Positions 24,757-32,800 of a DNA stretch of 64,000 bases are shown piece after piece. Where the stretch lies: the NCBI RefSeq assembly GCF_000204195.1, contig NZ_AFBG01000023.1:62001-126000 (forward strand), written 5' to 3'. This DNA is from Acidovorax radicis N35. GTDB lineage: Bacteria; Pseudomonadota; Gammaproteobacteria; Burkholderiales; Burkholderiaceae_C. The translations under genes were made by a program, and so were the position numbers. Below the pieces are notes generated by a model. The model saw only the letters and a program-made list of their open reading frames with translations. It had not been told where the DNA came from and did no database searches. How positions within the stretch are numbered: the stretch's first letter is position 1; each line of letters opens with the position of its first letter.

Positions 24757-25758
24757 GTGGAAACTTCCGACGCAGTCTCGGCTGGAAATTTGGCAGCAGT
24801 TCGAATTTACGGCATCGTTAAGTTCGAACAACCGTTGCTTTGTCTCAAAGAGGTACTTGGTACTAGCTTCCCCATCTGTATCGGTGGTGTTCAAGGACAC
24901 TTTGAGTTCCCCTCGGAACCCATCGAATCAGGGCGGCCGGCTGACCCACTGCGCGAACCCCTTGTACCGCCTAAGGATGCAAAGACGTGGAGGCAGGGAG
25001 ATCCACCAATTTTGTGGGGACTTCGGCATGCATACCAGTACCCGGACGGTCATCCTGAAGTATTGCGTGCGCTGCTGTGGTTTGACACTATCCCCGACAA
25101 GACGGCAGAACTGAGTACCGCTGTCTATCAAAATTTCGATCGATGGAGAACCCGACTTTTTGACGGGTTTGACCTGTTCAGCACGCGATGGTTTGCCAAT
25201 TCAACGACAGTAGTAAGTCCGTCCCCAGGCGATCTGAACTTATTTGTTTTTGATCAATCAGGCAAACAGGAACGCCCATATAAAAAAAAGGGAACTCAAG
25301 TCGCTGTTTACGAAGATCCGGCGGCCCCCGATCCTGCTTTGACTCAAACTCAGATCGAGAAGGCTTGTATGTTGGCGTCGAGCGATACAGAGTTGTCGCT
25401 TCCATATCGGTTTCAACTGGCGGCGTATCGGGCCATCAAGGAAAAGGACTTTAGAAAAGCTATTGTTGAAACTGCAGTTGCGTCGGAGATTGCTCTCACG
25501 CAGGCCATTGAAAATCGCCTCCGCCTCGATCAACTCCCGTATACAGACAAGATCCTCGAGAAGTTCAGAATGCTCAGTGGCAGAGTTGAACTAGCGAGAG
25601 CAATGGGTTTCGCTGTTCCTGAAAATATCAAATCCGCCCTCGTAGAACCTCGCAATATGGTTGCGCACAGAGGCGAATCCCCAACTCAAAGGCAAGCGTT
25701 TGCAGCAGTAAGCGCAACAGCCAAAATTCTTGGCGACAACCTGCCGCCATTAGTTTGA
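24757..25758 (+). CDS. Unknown protein with C-terminal HEPN-type RNase motif
   Basis: This 333-aa protein of no recognised family is visibly lower in GC than its neighbours (A/T-rich codons, a lysine run near residue 174). The C-terminal helical part ends with EPRNMVAHRG, giving R299-N-x3-H304, which matches the R-polar-x(3-5)-H motif of HEPN ribonucleases. HEPN proteins often act in phage defence or toxin systems. No antitoxin or nucleotidyltransferase partner is adjacent. The start is a GTG after TAGGAGA. It looks like a transferred accessory gene between metY and the ICMT gene; the defence role is inference. Confidence 0.7.
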   Translation: METSDAVSAGNLAAVRIYGIVKFEQPLLCLKEVLGTSFPICIGGVQGHFEFPSEPIESGRPADPLREPLVPPKDAKTWRQGDPPILWGLRHAYQYPDGHPEVLRALLWFDTIPDKTAELSTAVYQNFDRWRTRLFDGFDLFSTRWFANSTTVVSPSPGDLNLFVFDQSGKQERPYKKKGTQVAVYEDPAAPDPALTQTQIEKACMLASSDTELSLPYRFQLAAYRAIKEKDFRKAIVETAVASEIALTQAIENRLRLDQLPYTDKILEKFRMLSGRVELARAMGFAVPENIKSALVEPRNMVAHRGESPTQRQAFAAVSATAKILGDNLPPLV

Positions 25759-25809
25759 AAAACCTGAGCAGACTTGGTCGCAACCTCCGGCATTCCTGTG
25801 TTTGATGGG

Positions 25810-26265
25810 CTACAACCACCGCCGCACATCCCGGCGGTAGTCCGCATACTGGCGCCCAAAGCGGGCTACCAGCTTGCGCTCTTCCAGGGGGATGTACCAA
25901 CACTGCGCCAGCACAAAAAACAGCAGCACCAGAATCCACGGCGACAAGGCACCCAGCGCCAGCGCCACGCCCGCCAGGGCCAGCAGCATGCCCAGGTACA
26001 TGGGGTTGCGCGTGTACGCAAACAGGCCCGCCGTGGTGAGCGTGCCGGGCTCGCCGAAGGTGTTGATATTGGTGCCGATGCGCTTGAACAGGCGAGCATG
26101 CCACTGGGCCATGGCCAGGCCCGCCAGCACCAGCACACCCCCCGCCCACCAGGCCAGCACGCGTGCATCGGTGGGCAGCGCGGCCAGGGGCCAAGTGCGC
26201 TGCAAAATCACCATCACACCCACCGACGCAAACCAGACCACAGGGGGCAGCAGCAAACGTTGCAT
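25810..26265 (-). CDS. ICMT-like membrane methyltransferase
   Basis: This 151-aa integral membrane protein of the isoprenylcysteine carboxyl methyltransferase/PEMT-like family has four or five hydrophobic segments. The conserved C-terminal signature is present (YTRNPMYLGMLLAL, then EERKLVARFGRQYADYRR), which binds S-adenosylmethionine at the membrane face. Bacterial substrates are mostly unknown. The start follows GGAGAGG. It diverges from the Crp/Fnr-type gene. Confidence 0.88.
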   Translation of the reverse strand: MQRLLLPPVVWFASVGVMVILQRTWPLAALPTDARVLAWWAGGVLVLAGLAMAQWHARLFKRIGTNINTFGEPGTLTTAGLFAYTRNPMYLGMLLALAGVALALGALSPWILVLLFFVLAQCWYIPLEERKLVARFGRQYADYRRDVRRWL

Positions 26266-26277
26266 TCCGACCTCTCC

Positions 26278-26342
26278 TTGCAAAATCAAGACATGGGCCG
26301 CAGTCTGCCGATGGCGCGCTGTGCTGGCGATAACCTGGGTTA
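26278..26342. promoter_or_regulatory. Inverted repeats in the ICMT/Crp-Fnr divergent promoter
   Basis: Two short inverted repeats are visible: CTTGCAAAATCAAG (26278-26291) and TAACCTGGGTTA (26331-26342). Either could be the operator of the divergent Crp/Fnr-type regulator. The first is two bases shorter than a canonical FNR site, so it is not called as one. Confidence 0.3.
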
Positions 26343-26355
26343 ACGGAGTCCTCTT

Positions 26356-26949
26356 TTGCCGACCTTTTCTCATTCCACCCACACGGTGCTGGAGCAACTG
26401 GCACAGGCCCCGCTGCCCGAGTGGGAGGCTCTGGAGCGCGCCACCACGGTGCGGCAGCTGCAGCCCGGCGAGGTGCTGTTCCACGCGGGCGAGGCGCAGC
26501 CCCGGGTGTTTGTGGTGAACCGGGGGCTCATCAAGATGGTGTACGAGACAGCCGGGGGCGACGCCTGGGTCAAGGGGTTTGCGCCCGCCGGCCTGTGTTT
26601 TGCCAGTCTCACGGCCCTGCAGCCGGGCGGCGTGACCAGCTATGCCGCCCTGGCCGAGGGCGGACCCTGCACGGTGGAGCAGATCGACCATGCAGCGCTG
26701 GAGGCGCTGGCCGCACGCCACAGCCTGTGGCAACGTGCGCTGAGCAATGCCTACCGCCTGTACGGCCAGCGCAAGGAACAGCGCGAGATGGAGTTGCTCA
26801 CGCTGTCGCCCGAGGAGCGCTACCGGCGTTTCTTGCAGCAGCACCCACAGATCGCCACCCAGGTACGCCAGCGCGACATTGCCAGCTATGTGCGCGTGAC
26901 ACCGGTGGCGCTCAGCCGCATCAAGGCGCGCATGTTGCGCGGCGGCTGA
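26356..26949 (+). CDS. Crp/Fnr family transcriptional regulator
   Basis: This 197-aa regulator has an N-terminal cyclic-nucleotide-like beta-roll (about residues 20-115, with QLQPGEVLFHAGEAQPRVFVV) and a C-terminal helix-turn-helix (RQRDIASYVRVTPVALSRIK). No N-terminal cysteine cluster is present, so it is not an oxygen-sensing Fnr. It uses a TTG start preceded by GGAG. The divergent ICMT gene is the likely target along with itself. Confidence 0.9.
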   Translation: MPTFSHSTHTVLEQLAQAPLPEWEALERATTVRQLQPGEVLFHAGEAQPRVFVVNRGLIKMVYETAGGDAWVKGFAPAGLCFASLTALQPGGVTSYAALAEGGPCTVEQIDHAALEALAARHSLWQRALSNAYRLYGQRKEQREMELLTLSPEERYRRFLQQHPQIATQVRQRDIASYVRVTPVALSRIKARMLRGG

Positions 26950-26973
26950 CGACAGCGGCTCAGAGGCGGCTGC

Positions 26974-27786
26974 TCAGGGGTTGCCGCCCTGAGCGGCGCC
27001 CAGGCGCTGCGACAGGTTGCGCGCGGTGTCGCGCAGGTGCTGCGCCGCCGGGCTCGCGGGCCCGGTCTGCAGCGTGGCGCTGGGGCCGATCACGGCGATG
27101 CACAGCACCAGCTGCCCGAACCCATCGAACACCGGCGTGGCCAGCGCGCTGATGCCGGGCAAAAGCTGATCTGTCACTGCGCTGATCTGGTACTGGCGCA
27201 CGGCCTCCAGTTCGGCCGCAAATGCGGGCTCATCCAGCGCGCCCGCAAACCCTTCGGCCGCCAGTGCGGCGGCAGCGCGCTCGCGCGGGCCGAAAGCCGC
27301 GAACACCTTGCCCGTGGCCGTATGCCGCACCGAGGCCGTGGTGCCGTGGCGCATGGCCACATACACGGCGGTGGGGCCTTCTTCCACACGAATGATGGTG
27401 GGGCCACTGTCGCCCCAGACCGAGGCCGACACGGTGTAGCCGATGCGCTGGGCCAGCGCGGGCAGCTCGGCGATCGCCAGGCGCACGGGGTCCACCTGCT
27501 GCAGGCTGATGAGGCCCAGCTGCATGGCCAAGGGGCCCAGGCCGTAATGGCCGCTCACGGCGTCCTGCTCGATCAGGCCCAGCTTGCCGAAGCTCACCAG
27601 GTAGGGGTGGGCCTTGGCGGCCGTCATGTCGGCCGCGCGGGCCAGGTCCTTGAGCGCCATGCGGCGGCCGGTGCGCGCCAGCACCTTCAGAAGTTGCCCG
27701 CCCACCTCCACGCTCTGGATGCCGCGCGGGGTGCGGGGCGTGTCTTCGTCGTCGGCATGGGGCAGGTCGAGGGTCGTGGAGGCCAT
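26974..27786 (-). CDS. IclR family transcriptional regulator
   Basis: This 270-aa protein has an N-terminal winged helix (about residues 22-85, LLKVLARTGRRMALKDLARA) and a C-terminal IclR effector domain. The ATG at 27786 is chosen; a longer frame to 27837 would run into the operator-like sequence. It diverges from the MBL/monooxygenase cluster and very probably controls it, as IclR proteins often do for aromatic catabolism. The effector is unknown. Confidence 0.93.
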   Translation of the reverse strand: MASTTLDLPHADDEDTPRTPRGIQSVEVGGQLLKVLARTGRRMALKDLARAADMTAAKAHPYLVSFGKLGLIEQDAVSGHYGLGPLAMQLGLISLQQVDPVRLAIAELPALAQRIGYTVSASVWGDSGPTIIRVEEGPTAVYVAMRHGTTASVRHTATGKVFAAFGPRERAAAALAAEGFAGALDEPAFAAELEAVRQYQISAVTDQLLPGISALATPVFDGFGQLVLCIAVIGPSATLQTGPASPAAQHLRDTARNLSQRLGAAQGGNP

Positions 27787-27838
27787 AGGCCCGATTGTCC
27801 ACGCACCATGGCACCGCCTCGCCCTTCGGGTTTTCACC

Positions 27839-27908
27839 TAAACAAATGCGTTAGACATAAACAAATTTCTTGCCTAACATCAACACATTCCGTTTAGATA
27901 AACGCATT
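27839..27908. promoter_or_regulatory. Probable IclR operator region
   Basis: An A/T-rich island in the divergent gap holds a palindrome CGTTTA-GA-TAAACG at 27891-27904, an inverted pair AATGCGTT (27845-27852)/AACGCATT (27901-27908), and direct repeats TAAACAAAT at 27839 and 27858. These are good candidates for the binding sites of the adjacent IclR protein. Confidence 0.6.
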
Positions 27909-27929
27909 CACCATTAACAAATCACTACC

Positions 27930-28889
27930 ATGAGCACCGTCAAAACCTTTGCCTCCGCCGCTGACCTCGAAGTGAAGAAGGTGAGCTTCGACCAGCTATC
28001 CGACCACGCCTACGCCTACACGGCCGAAGGCGACCCCAACACCGGCATCATCGTTGGCGACGACGCGGTGATGGTCATCGACACCCAGGCCACTCCCGTG
28101 ATGGCGCAGGACGTGATCCGCCGCATCCGCGAGGTGACCGACAAGCCCATCAAGTACGTGCTGCTGTCCCATTACCACGCAGTGCGCGTGCTGGGCGCCA
28201 GTGCCTACGGGGCCGAGCACATCATCGCCAGCGAAGACACGCGCGACCTCATCGTGGAGCGCGGGCAGTTCGACAAGGACAGCGAGATTGGCCGCTTCCC
28301 CCGCCTGTTCCAGAACGTGGAGAGCGTGCCCGACGGCCTGACCTGGCCGACCATGACCTTCAACAAGAAGATGACCTTGTGGCTGGGCAAACTGGAGGTG
28401 CAGATCCTGCAACTGGGCCGAGGCCACACCAAGGGCGACACGGTGGCCTGGCTGCCGCAGGAAAAGATCCTGTTCAGCGGCGATCTGGTGGAGTTCGATG
28501 CCACCCCGTATGCGGGCGATGCGTACTTCCAGGACTGGCCACAGACCCTGGACAACATTGCGGCCCTGAAGCCCGAAAAGCTGGTGCCTGGCCGGGGCGC
28601 CGCACTGCAGACGCCCGAGCAGGTGCAGGCGGGCCTGGCCGGTACGCGCGCCTTCATCAGCGACCTGTACGAGAGCGTGAAGGCCAGTGCTGCGCAAGGC
28701 GAAGACCTGCGCAAGGTGTACGAGGCCACGTTCGCCAAGCTGCAGCCCAAGTACGGGCACTGGGTGATCTTTAACCACTGCATGCCCTTTGACGTGACCC
28801 GTGCGTACGACGAGGCCACGCAATACCCCGACCCACGCATCTGGACCGCCGAGCGTGACATTCAAATGTGGAAGGCTTTGGAAGGCTGA
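27930..28889 (+). CDS. MBL-fold metallo-hydrolase-like protein with altered metal motif
   Basis: This 319-aa metallo-beta-lactamase-fold protein is first in an IclR-linked cluster. The usual HxHxDH motif reads SHYHAVRV, so the Asp and third His are replaced by Val and Arg. Later ligands GHTKGD, FSGDLVE and a C-terminal FNH are still present. Only part of the binuclear site can form, so it may bind one metal. A role beside the monooxygenase in aromatic breakdown is inferred; the substrate is unknown. Confidence 0.85.
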   Translation: MSTVKTFASAADLEVKKVSFDQLSDHAYAYTAEGDPNTGIIVGDDAVMVIDTQATPVMAQDVIRRIREVTDKPIKYVLLSHYHAVRVLGASAYGAEHIIASEDTRDLIVERGQFDKDSEIGRFPRLFQNVESVPDGLTWPTMTFNKKMTLWLGKLEVQILQLGRGHTKGDTVAWLPQEKILFSGDLVEFDATPYAGDAYFQDWPQTLDNIAALKPEKLVPGRGAALQTPEQVQAGLAGTRAFISDLYESVKASAAQGEDLRKVYEATFAKLQPKYGHWVIFNHCMPFDVTRAYDEATQYPDPRIWTAERDIQMWKALEG

Positions 28890-28917
28890 GCCGCCGAGGT
28901 TGGAAGAGACAAAAGAT

Positions 28918-30570
28918 ATGAACCCCAGAGACATTCCCACCGAAGCCTTCCACGCCAGCGGCCCTGAAGTGCAGGCCATCGACTTCGGCTACGTGCACTC
29001 GCCCGACCAGGACAGCGCCCAACCCGCGCGGCACCCCATCGTGATCATCGGCGCGGGCCCCGTGGGCCTGTCGCTCGCGATTGACCTGGCGCAGCGCGGC
29101 CAGCGCGTGGTGGTACTGGACAACGACCACAAGCTCTCCATCGGCTCGCGCGCCATCTGCTTCGCGAAGCGCACGCTCGAAATCTGGGACCGCCTGGGCG
29201 TGGGGCAGCGCATGGTGGACAAGGGCGTGTCGTGGAACCTGGGCAAGGTGTTCCTCAAGGACGAGCAGTTGTACGAGTTCAACCTGCTGCCCGAGCAGGG
29301 CCACGAACGCCCGGCCTTCATCAACCTGCAGCAGTACTACGCCGAGGCCTACCTGGTGGAGCGGGCACTGCAGCTGCCCGGCATCGACATCCGCTGGCAC
29401 AACAAGGTGACCACCGTGGCCAGCCGCGAGGACGGCGCATTGCTCGGCATCGAGACGCCCGAAGGCAGCTACCAAATAGACGCCCAGTGGCTGGTGGCCT
29501 GCGATGGCTCACGCTCGCCCACGCGGCAGATGCTGGGGCTGGAGAGCAAAGGCCGCATCTTCCAGGACCGTTTCCTGATCGCCGATGTGAAGCTGGCGGG
29601 CGATGCGGACTTCCCGACCGAGCGCTGGTTCTGGTTCGACCCGCCCTTTCACCCCAACCAGAGCGTGCTGCTGCACCGCCAGCCCGACAACGTGTGGCGC
29701 ATCGACTTCCAGCTCGGTTGGGACGCGGACCCGGAAGAAGAAAAGAAGCCCGAGAACATCCTTCCGCGCGTGAAGGCACTGCTGGGCGCGGATGCGCAGT
29801 TCGAACTGGATTGGGCGAGTGTCTACACCTTTGCCTGCCTGCGCATGGACCAATTCGTGCACGGCCGCGTGGTCTTTGCCGGCGACAGCGCGCACGGTGT
29901 CTCGCCCTTTGGCGCACGCGGCGCCAACAGCGGCGTGCAGGACGCCGAGAACCTGGCCTGGAAGCTCGATTGGGTGCTCAAGGGCCGTGCAGGCACCGCC
30001 CTGCTGGCGACGTATGGACCCGAGCGCGAATACGCGGCCGATGAGAACCTGTGCAACTCCACGCGCGCTACCGACTTCATCACGCCCAAGAGCGAGGTGA
30101 GCCGCCTGTTCCGCGACGCCGCGCTGCACCTGGCGCGCGACCATGCCTTTGCGCGCCGCATCGTCAACAGCGGGCGCCTGTCGGTGCCGGCCACGCTGCA
30201 CACATCGCCGCTGAACACGCCGGATACCGATACCTTTGTGGGCACCCAGGTGCCTGGCGCGGTGCTGCTCGATGCGCCTCTGACGAAACAAGGCCAGCCG
30301 ACTTGGTTGCTGCGCGAGCTGGGGCCGGAGTTCACGCTGCTGGTGTTTGGCCCTGCTCCCACCTGGGCTGGCGCACTGCCCCATGTGCGGGTGCTGCAGA
30401 TCGGACTGGACGTGATCGACGCCCAGGCGCTGGCGGCGCAGCGGCTGGACGCGCTGCCAGGCACGGCGTACCTGGTGCGGCCCGATCAGCATGTGTGTGC
30501 CCGCTGGCACGCCCCCACCGAAGCGGCCGTGCGCGCCGCTCTGGCCCGTGCCACGGCAACGGTCTTGTGA
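28918..30570 (+). CDS. FAD-dependent aromatic-ring monooxygenase
   Basis: This 550-aa flavoprotein hydroxylase belongs to the PHBH-like class A family, closest in layout to MhpA/phenol 2-monooxygenase types. The N-terminal FAD motif is GAGPVGLSLAIDLAQRG; a second FAD motif, VVFAGDSAHGVSPFGARGAN, lies past the middle; and there is a C-terminal thioredoxin-like extension (about 430-550). It hydroxylates a phenolic compound using NAD(P)H and O2. The start at 28918 places the FAD loop at about residue 45. It is downstream of the MBL gene and coupled to the DUF2783 gene. Confidence 0.9.
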   Translation: MNPRDIPTEAFHASGPEVQAIDFGYVHSPDQDSAQPARHPIVIIGAGPVGLSLAIDLAQRGQRVVVLDNDHKLSIGSRAICFAKRTLEIWDRLGVGQRMVDKGVSWNLGKVFLKDEQLYEFNLLPEQGHERPAFINLQQYYAEAYLVERALQLPGIDIRWHNKVTTVASREDGALLGIETPEGSYQIDAQWLVACDGSRSPTRQMLGLESKGRIFQDRFLIADVKLAGDADFPTERWFWFDPPFHPNQSVLLHRQPDNVWRIDFQLGWDADPEEEKKPENILPRVKALLGADAQFELDWASVYTFACLRMDQFVHGRVVFAGDSAHGVSPFGARGANSGVQDAENLAWKLDWVLKGRAGTALLATYGPEREYAADENLCNSTRATDFITPKSEVSRLFRDAALHLARDHAFARRIVNSGRLSVPATLHTSPLNTPDTDTFVGTQVPGAVLLDAPLTKQGQPTWLLRELGPEFTLLVFGPAPTWAGALPHVRVLQIGLDVIDAQALAAQRLDALPGTAYLVRPDQHVCARWHAPTEAAVRAALARATATVL

Positions 30571-30594
30571 GCGGCCTCGGACAAGGAAACCAAC

Positions 30595-30855
30595 ATGCTG
30601 AACACCCAACCCCATCTGCAGGCTTGCGACGACTTTTACGAAGCACTGATCGCCGCACACCAAGGCCTGTCGACCCCCGAGAGCCACGCCATGAATGCAC
30701 GCCTGGTGCTGCTGCTGGCCAACCACATCGGCGACCAGGCCACACTGCTGCAGGCCTTGCAGCTGGCACGGGGCAACCCACCCCACGGTGCCCTGCCCGC
30801 TGCGGCAGAGCGCAAAGCCATCACGCCCGTGGTGCCCACCCACGCAAACGCCTGA
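30595..30855 (+). CDS. DUF2783-like small protein
   Basis: This 86-aa protein resembles DUF2783 (CDDFYEALIAAHQGLS...NARLVLLLANHIGD). Such proteins typically sit beside FAD monooxygenases in aromatic gene clusters; their role is unknown. It follows the monooxygenase by 24 bases with AAGGA upstream of the ATG. Confidence 0.8.
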   Translation: MLNTQPHLQACDDFYEALIAAHQGLSTPESHAMNARLVLLLANHIGDQATLLQALQLARGNPPHGALPAAAERKAITPVVPTHANA

Positions 30856-30975
30856 GACGCCCCACCGCCAGGGCTATCCTGCCTTCCTGAATGCACACCC
30901 GCCCCCAAGCGCCGCAAAAAGACGGTGCGTGGCCTTTTCTCGCCCATCACACACAACCACCGGAGACACACCAAC

Positions 30976-31944
30976 ATGCTGCGCAAACACTTCCTCGCCA
31001 CCCTTGCCGGGCTGGCACTGGCAACCGCCCTCCCCCTGGCCCATGCGCAAGGCGCCAAGCCGCTCGAATGGGTGGTGGGCTATGCCGCAGGCGGGGGTTC
31101 CGACATCGTGGCACGCACCATCGCCGAGTCGATGTCGGCCACGCTGGGGCGCCCCATCGTCATCAACAACAAACCCGGTGCAGGCACCAACATTGCCGCC
31201 GAGTACAGCGCACGCAACAAGGACTATGGCAACCTGATCTTCTCGGCCGATTTCGCCACGCTGGCGGCCAATCCGTCCCTGTTCAGCAAGCTGAGCTACA
31301 ACGCCGAGAAGGACTTCCAGCCGGTGGGCCTGCTGGTGCGTTTCCCGATGTTCCTCGTGGTGTCCAACAACGTGCCCGCCAAGAACCTCAAGGAATTCAT
31401 GGCCTGGGCCAAAGGCCAGGCCGATGGTGTGAACTGGGCGTCGGCCGGGCCGGGCAGCCCGCACCACCTGGTGGGCGAGCTGTTCCGCGAGCAGAGCGGC
31501 CTCAAGCTCACGCATGTGCCGTACCGTGGTGCGGCCCCGGCCATTCAGGATGTGATCGGCGGCCAGGTGCCGGCGATGTGGATCGACAGCGCCACCGTGT
31601 ACCCGTTTCTCAACGGTGGCAAGGTCAAGGCCATCGGTGTGGCCAGCCCACAGCGTGTGGGCACCATGCCCGATGTACCCACCATTTCAGAACAAGGGCT
31701 GCAGGGTTTTGAAGGTTTTGCGTGGCAGGGCATCGTGGCCCCGACAGGCACACCTGCCGATGCCGTGGCCACCTTCAGCAATGCCTTGCAGACCGCTTTG
31801 GGCGACACACGCACCAAGGCGCGCCTCCAGGCATTGGGTGTGGAGCCCATGCCCGGCACCGCAGCGCAAATGGGCAGTTTTGCGCGCACCGAGCGCGAGA
31901 AGTGGGGCCGGGTGATTACCAAGGTGGGCGTAAAGCTGGATTGA
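30976..31944 (+). CDS. Bug-type tripartite tricarboxylate transporter binding protein
   Basis: This 322-aa periplasmic binding protein of the Bug/TctC family starts with a signal peptide (cleavage near AHAQ, about residue 24). The ligand-binding beta1 motif VVGYAAGGGSDIVAR and the later PGSPHHLVGELF segment are typical. No TctA/TctB membrane genes are near, as is usual for the many orphan Bug proteins of Betaproteobacteria. It probably captures the carboxylate degraded by this cluster. A GC-rich repeat follows the stop. Confidence 0.92.
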   Translation: MLRKHFLATLAGLALATALPLAHAQGAKPLEWVVGYAAGGGSDIVARTIAESMSATLGRPIVINNKPGAGTNIAAEYSARNKDYGNLIFSADFATLAANPSLFSKLSYNAEKDFQPVGLLVRFPMFLVVSNNVPAKNLKEFMAWAKGQADGVNWASAGPGSPHHLVGELFREQSGLKLTHVPYRGAAPAIQDVIGGQVPAMWIDSATVYPFLNGGKVKAIGVASPQRVGTMPDVPTISEQGLQGFEGFAWQGIVAPTGTPADAVATFSNALQTALGDTRTKARLQALGVEPMPGTAAQMGSFARTEREKWGRVITKVGVKLD

Positions 31945-32045
31945 CCCCCTAAGCGGCTGCGCCGCCTCCCCCTGAAGGGGAACTCCACCCCTGGCCTGGC
32001 AAAGCCAGTTCCACGGTGGCACTGGTGTGGGCAGCGCCCGTTTTG
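31945..32045. repeat. GC-rich interspersed repeat (CCCCCTGAG type)
   Basis: It begins CCCCCTAAGCGGCTGCGCCG and ends CGCCCGTTTTG, sharing the TTCCACGGTGGCACTGGTGT block with the 22232 copy. It lies between convergent genes. Confidence 0.8.
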
Positions 32046-32049
32046 TGCG

Positions 32050-32610
32050 TCAAGCGGCTGCTCTGCGGCAGCGTGCCAGTCGGCGCTTGCGCTGCAGTGC
32101 GGGGGCCAACCACAGCAACTGCACCGTGGCATAGCCCAGCGCCGCCAGCAACGCACCGAGCGTGGGCAGGCCTACAAGCAGCGGTGTTCCCAGGGCCTGG
32201 ATCCAGGCAGCCATCGCCTGCACCGAGAAATCGCCACCCGGCGCCACGCTGCTCCAGGCAGGCAGCGTCTGCTCGCCCGGCATCACCAGCGCGCCCAAGT
32301 AAAAGGCCAGCGCATACAGCGGCACGGTGGTGAGGGGGTTGGTATAAAAAGTAGCCACGCCCCCCGCCACGATGTTGCCGCGCAGCCAGGCGCACACCAT
32401 CAACGTGCCCGGTATCTGCAGCGGGCCGGGGATGAGCCCGCAGAACATGCCCGCAGCCACACCGCGCGCCAGGGGTTGGCGTTGGAAGCGGAACAGCTCG
32501 CGCCGCTCCAGCCAAGGCCGCAAGCTGGCGAGCCAGCCGCGGTCCAGGTGCACACGGGCCCGGGGTTCCAGGCCACGCAGCCAACGGCGCAGGGTGCACA
32601 GCATTTGCAT
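32050..32610 (-). CDS. DUF2062 membrane protein
   Basis: This 186-aa protein with three or four hydrophobic segments matches DUF2062 (SRxxARGVAAGMFCGLIPGPLQIPG-like core and FYTNPLTTVPLY). The function is unknown. The ATG at 32610 is chosen; a GTG at 32661 would add 17 residues but overlap the small upstream ORF. No strong ribosome-binding site is seen. Confidence 0.85.
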   Translation of the reverse strand: MQMLCTLRRWLRGLEPRARVHLDRGWLASLRPWLERRELFRFQRQPLARGVAAGMFCGLIPGPLQIPGTLMVCAWLRGNIVAGGVATFYTNPLTTVPLYALAFYLGALVMPGEQTLPAWSSVAPGGDFSVQAMAAWIQALGTPLLVGLPTLGALLAALGYATVQLLWLAPALQRKRRLARCRRAAA

Positions 32611-32621
32611 CACCACCCTGA

Positions 32622-32783
32622 TCAGCCCCACGCGAGGGCCGTGGCCGTTCCGGCGCCCCACAGGGCCGTCAGGCCCGCCAGCAGGCGCACATCCCGCCGC
32701 TCATTGCCAGCGCGGTGCGCCGTCACCGTGGCCAACGCCAAGCCGCACCACACGCACAACATGATTGCATCGAGGAGTTCCAT
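32622..32783 (-). CDS. Possible 53-aa membrane protein
   Basis: A short reading frame starting MELLDAIMLCVWCGLALATV has one clear hydrophobic segment (about residues 7-22) and a second weaker one (about 36-52). It fits exactly between the terC-like and DUF2062 genes on the same strand, ending 11 bases before the DUF2062 ATG. No homologue is recognised and the ribosome site is weak, so it remains tentative. Confidence 0.45.
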   Translation of the reverse strand: MELLDAIMLCVWCGLALATVTAHRAGNERRDVRLLAGLTALWGAGTATALAWG

Positions 32784-32800
32784 GGTCTTCTATGCTCCGT

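Noticed and set aside
26278..26291. Canonical FNR box
   Set aside because: The inverted repeat is too short and mismatched for TTGAT-N4-ATCAA, and the adjacent regulator lacks the Fe-S cysteine cluster.
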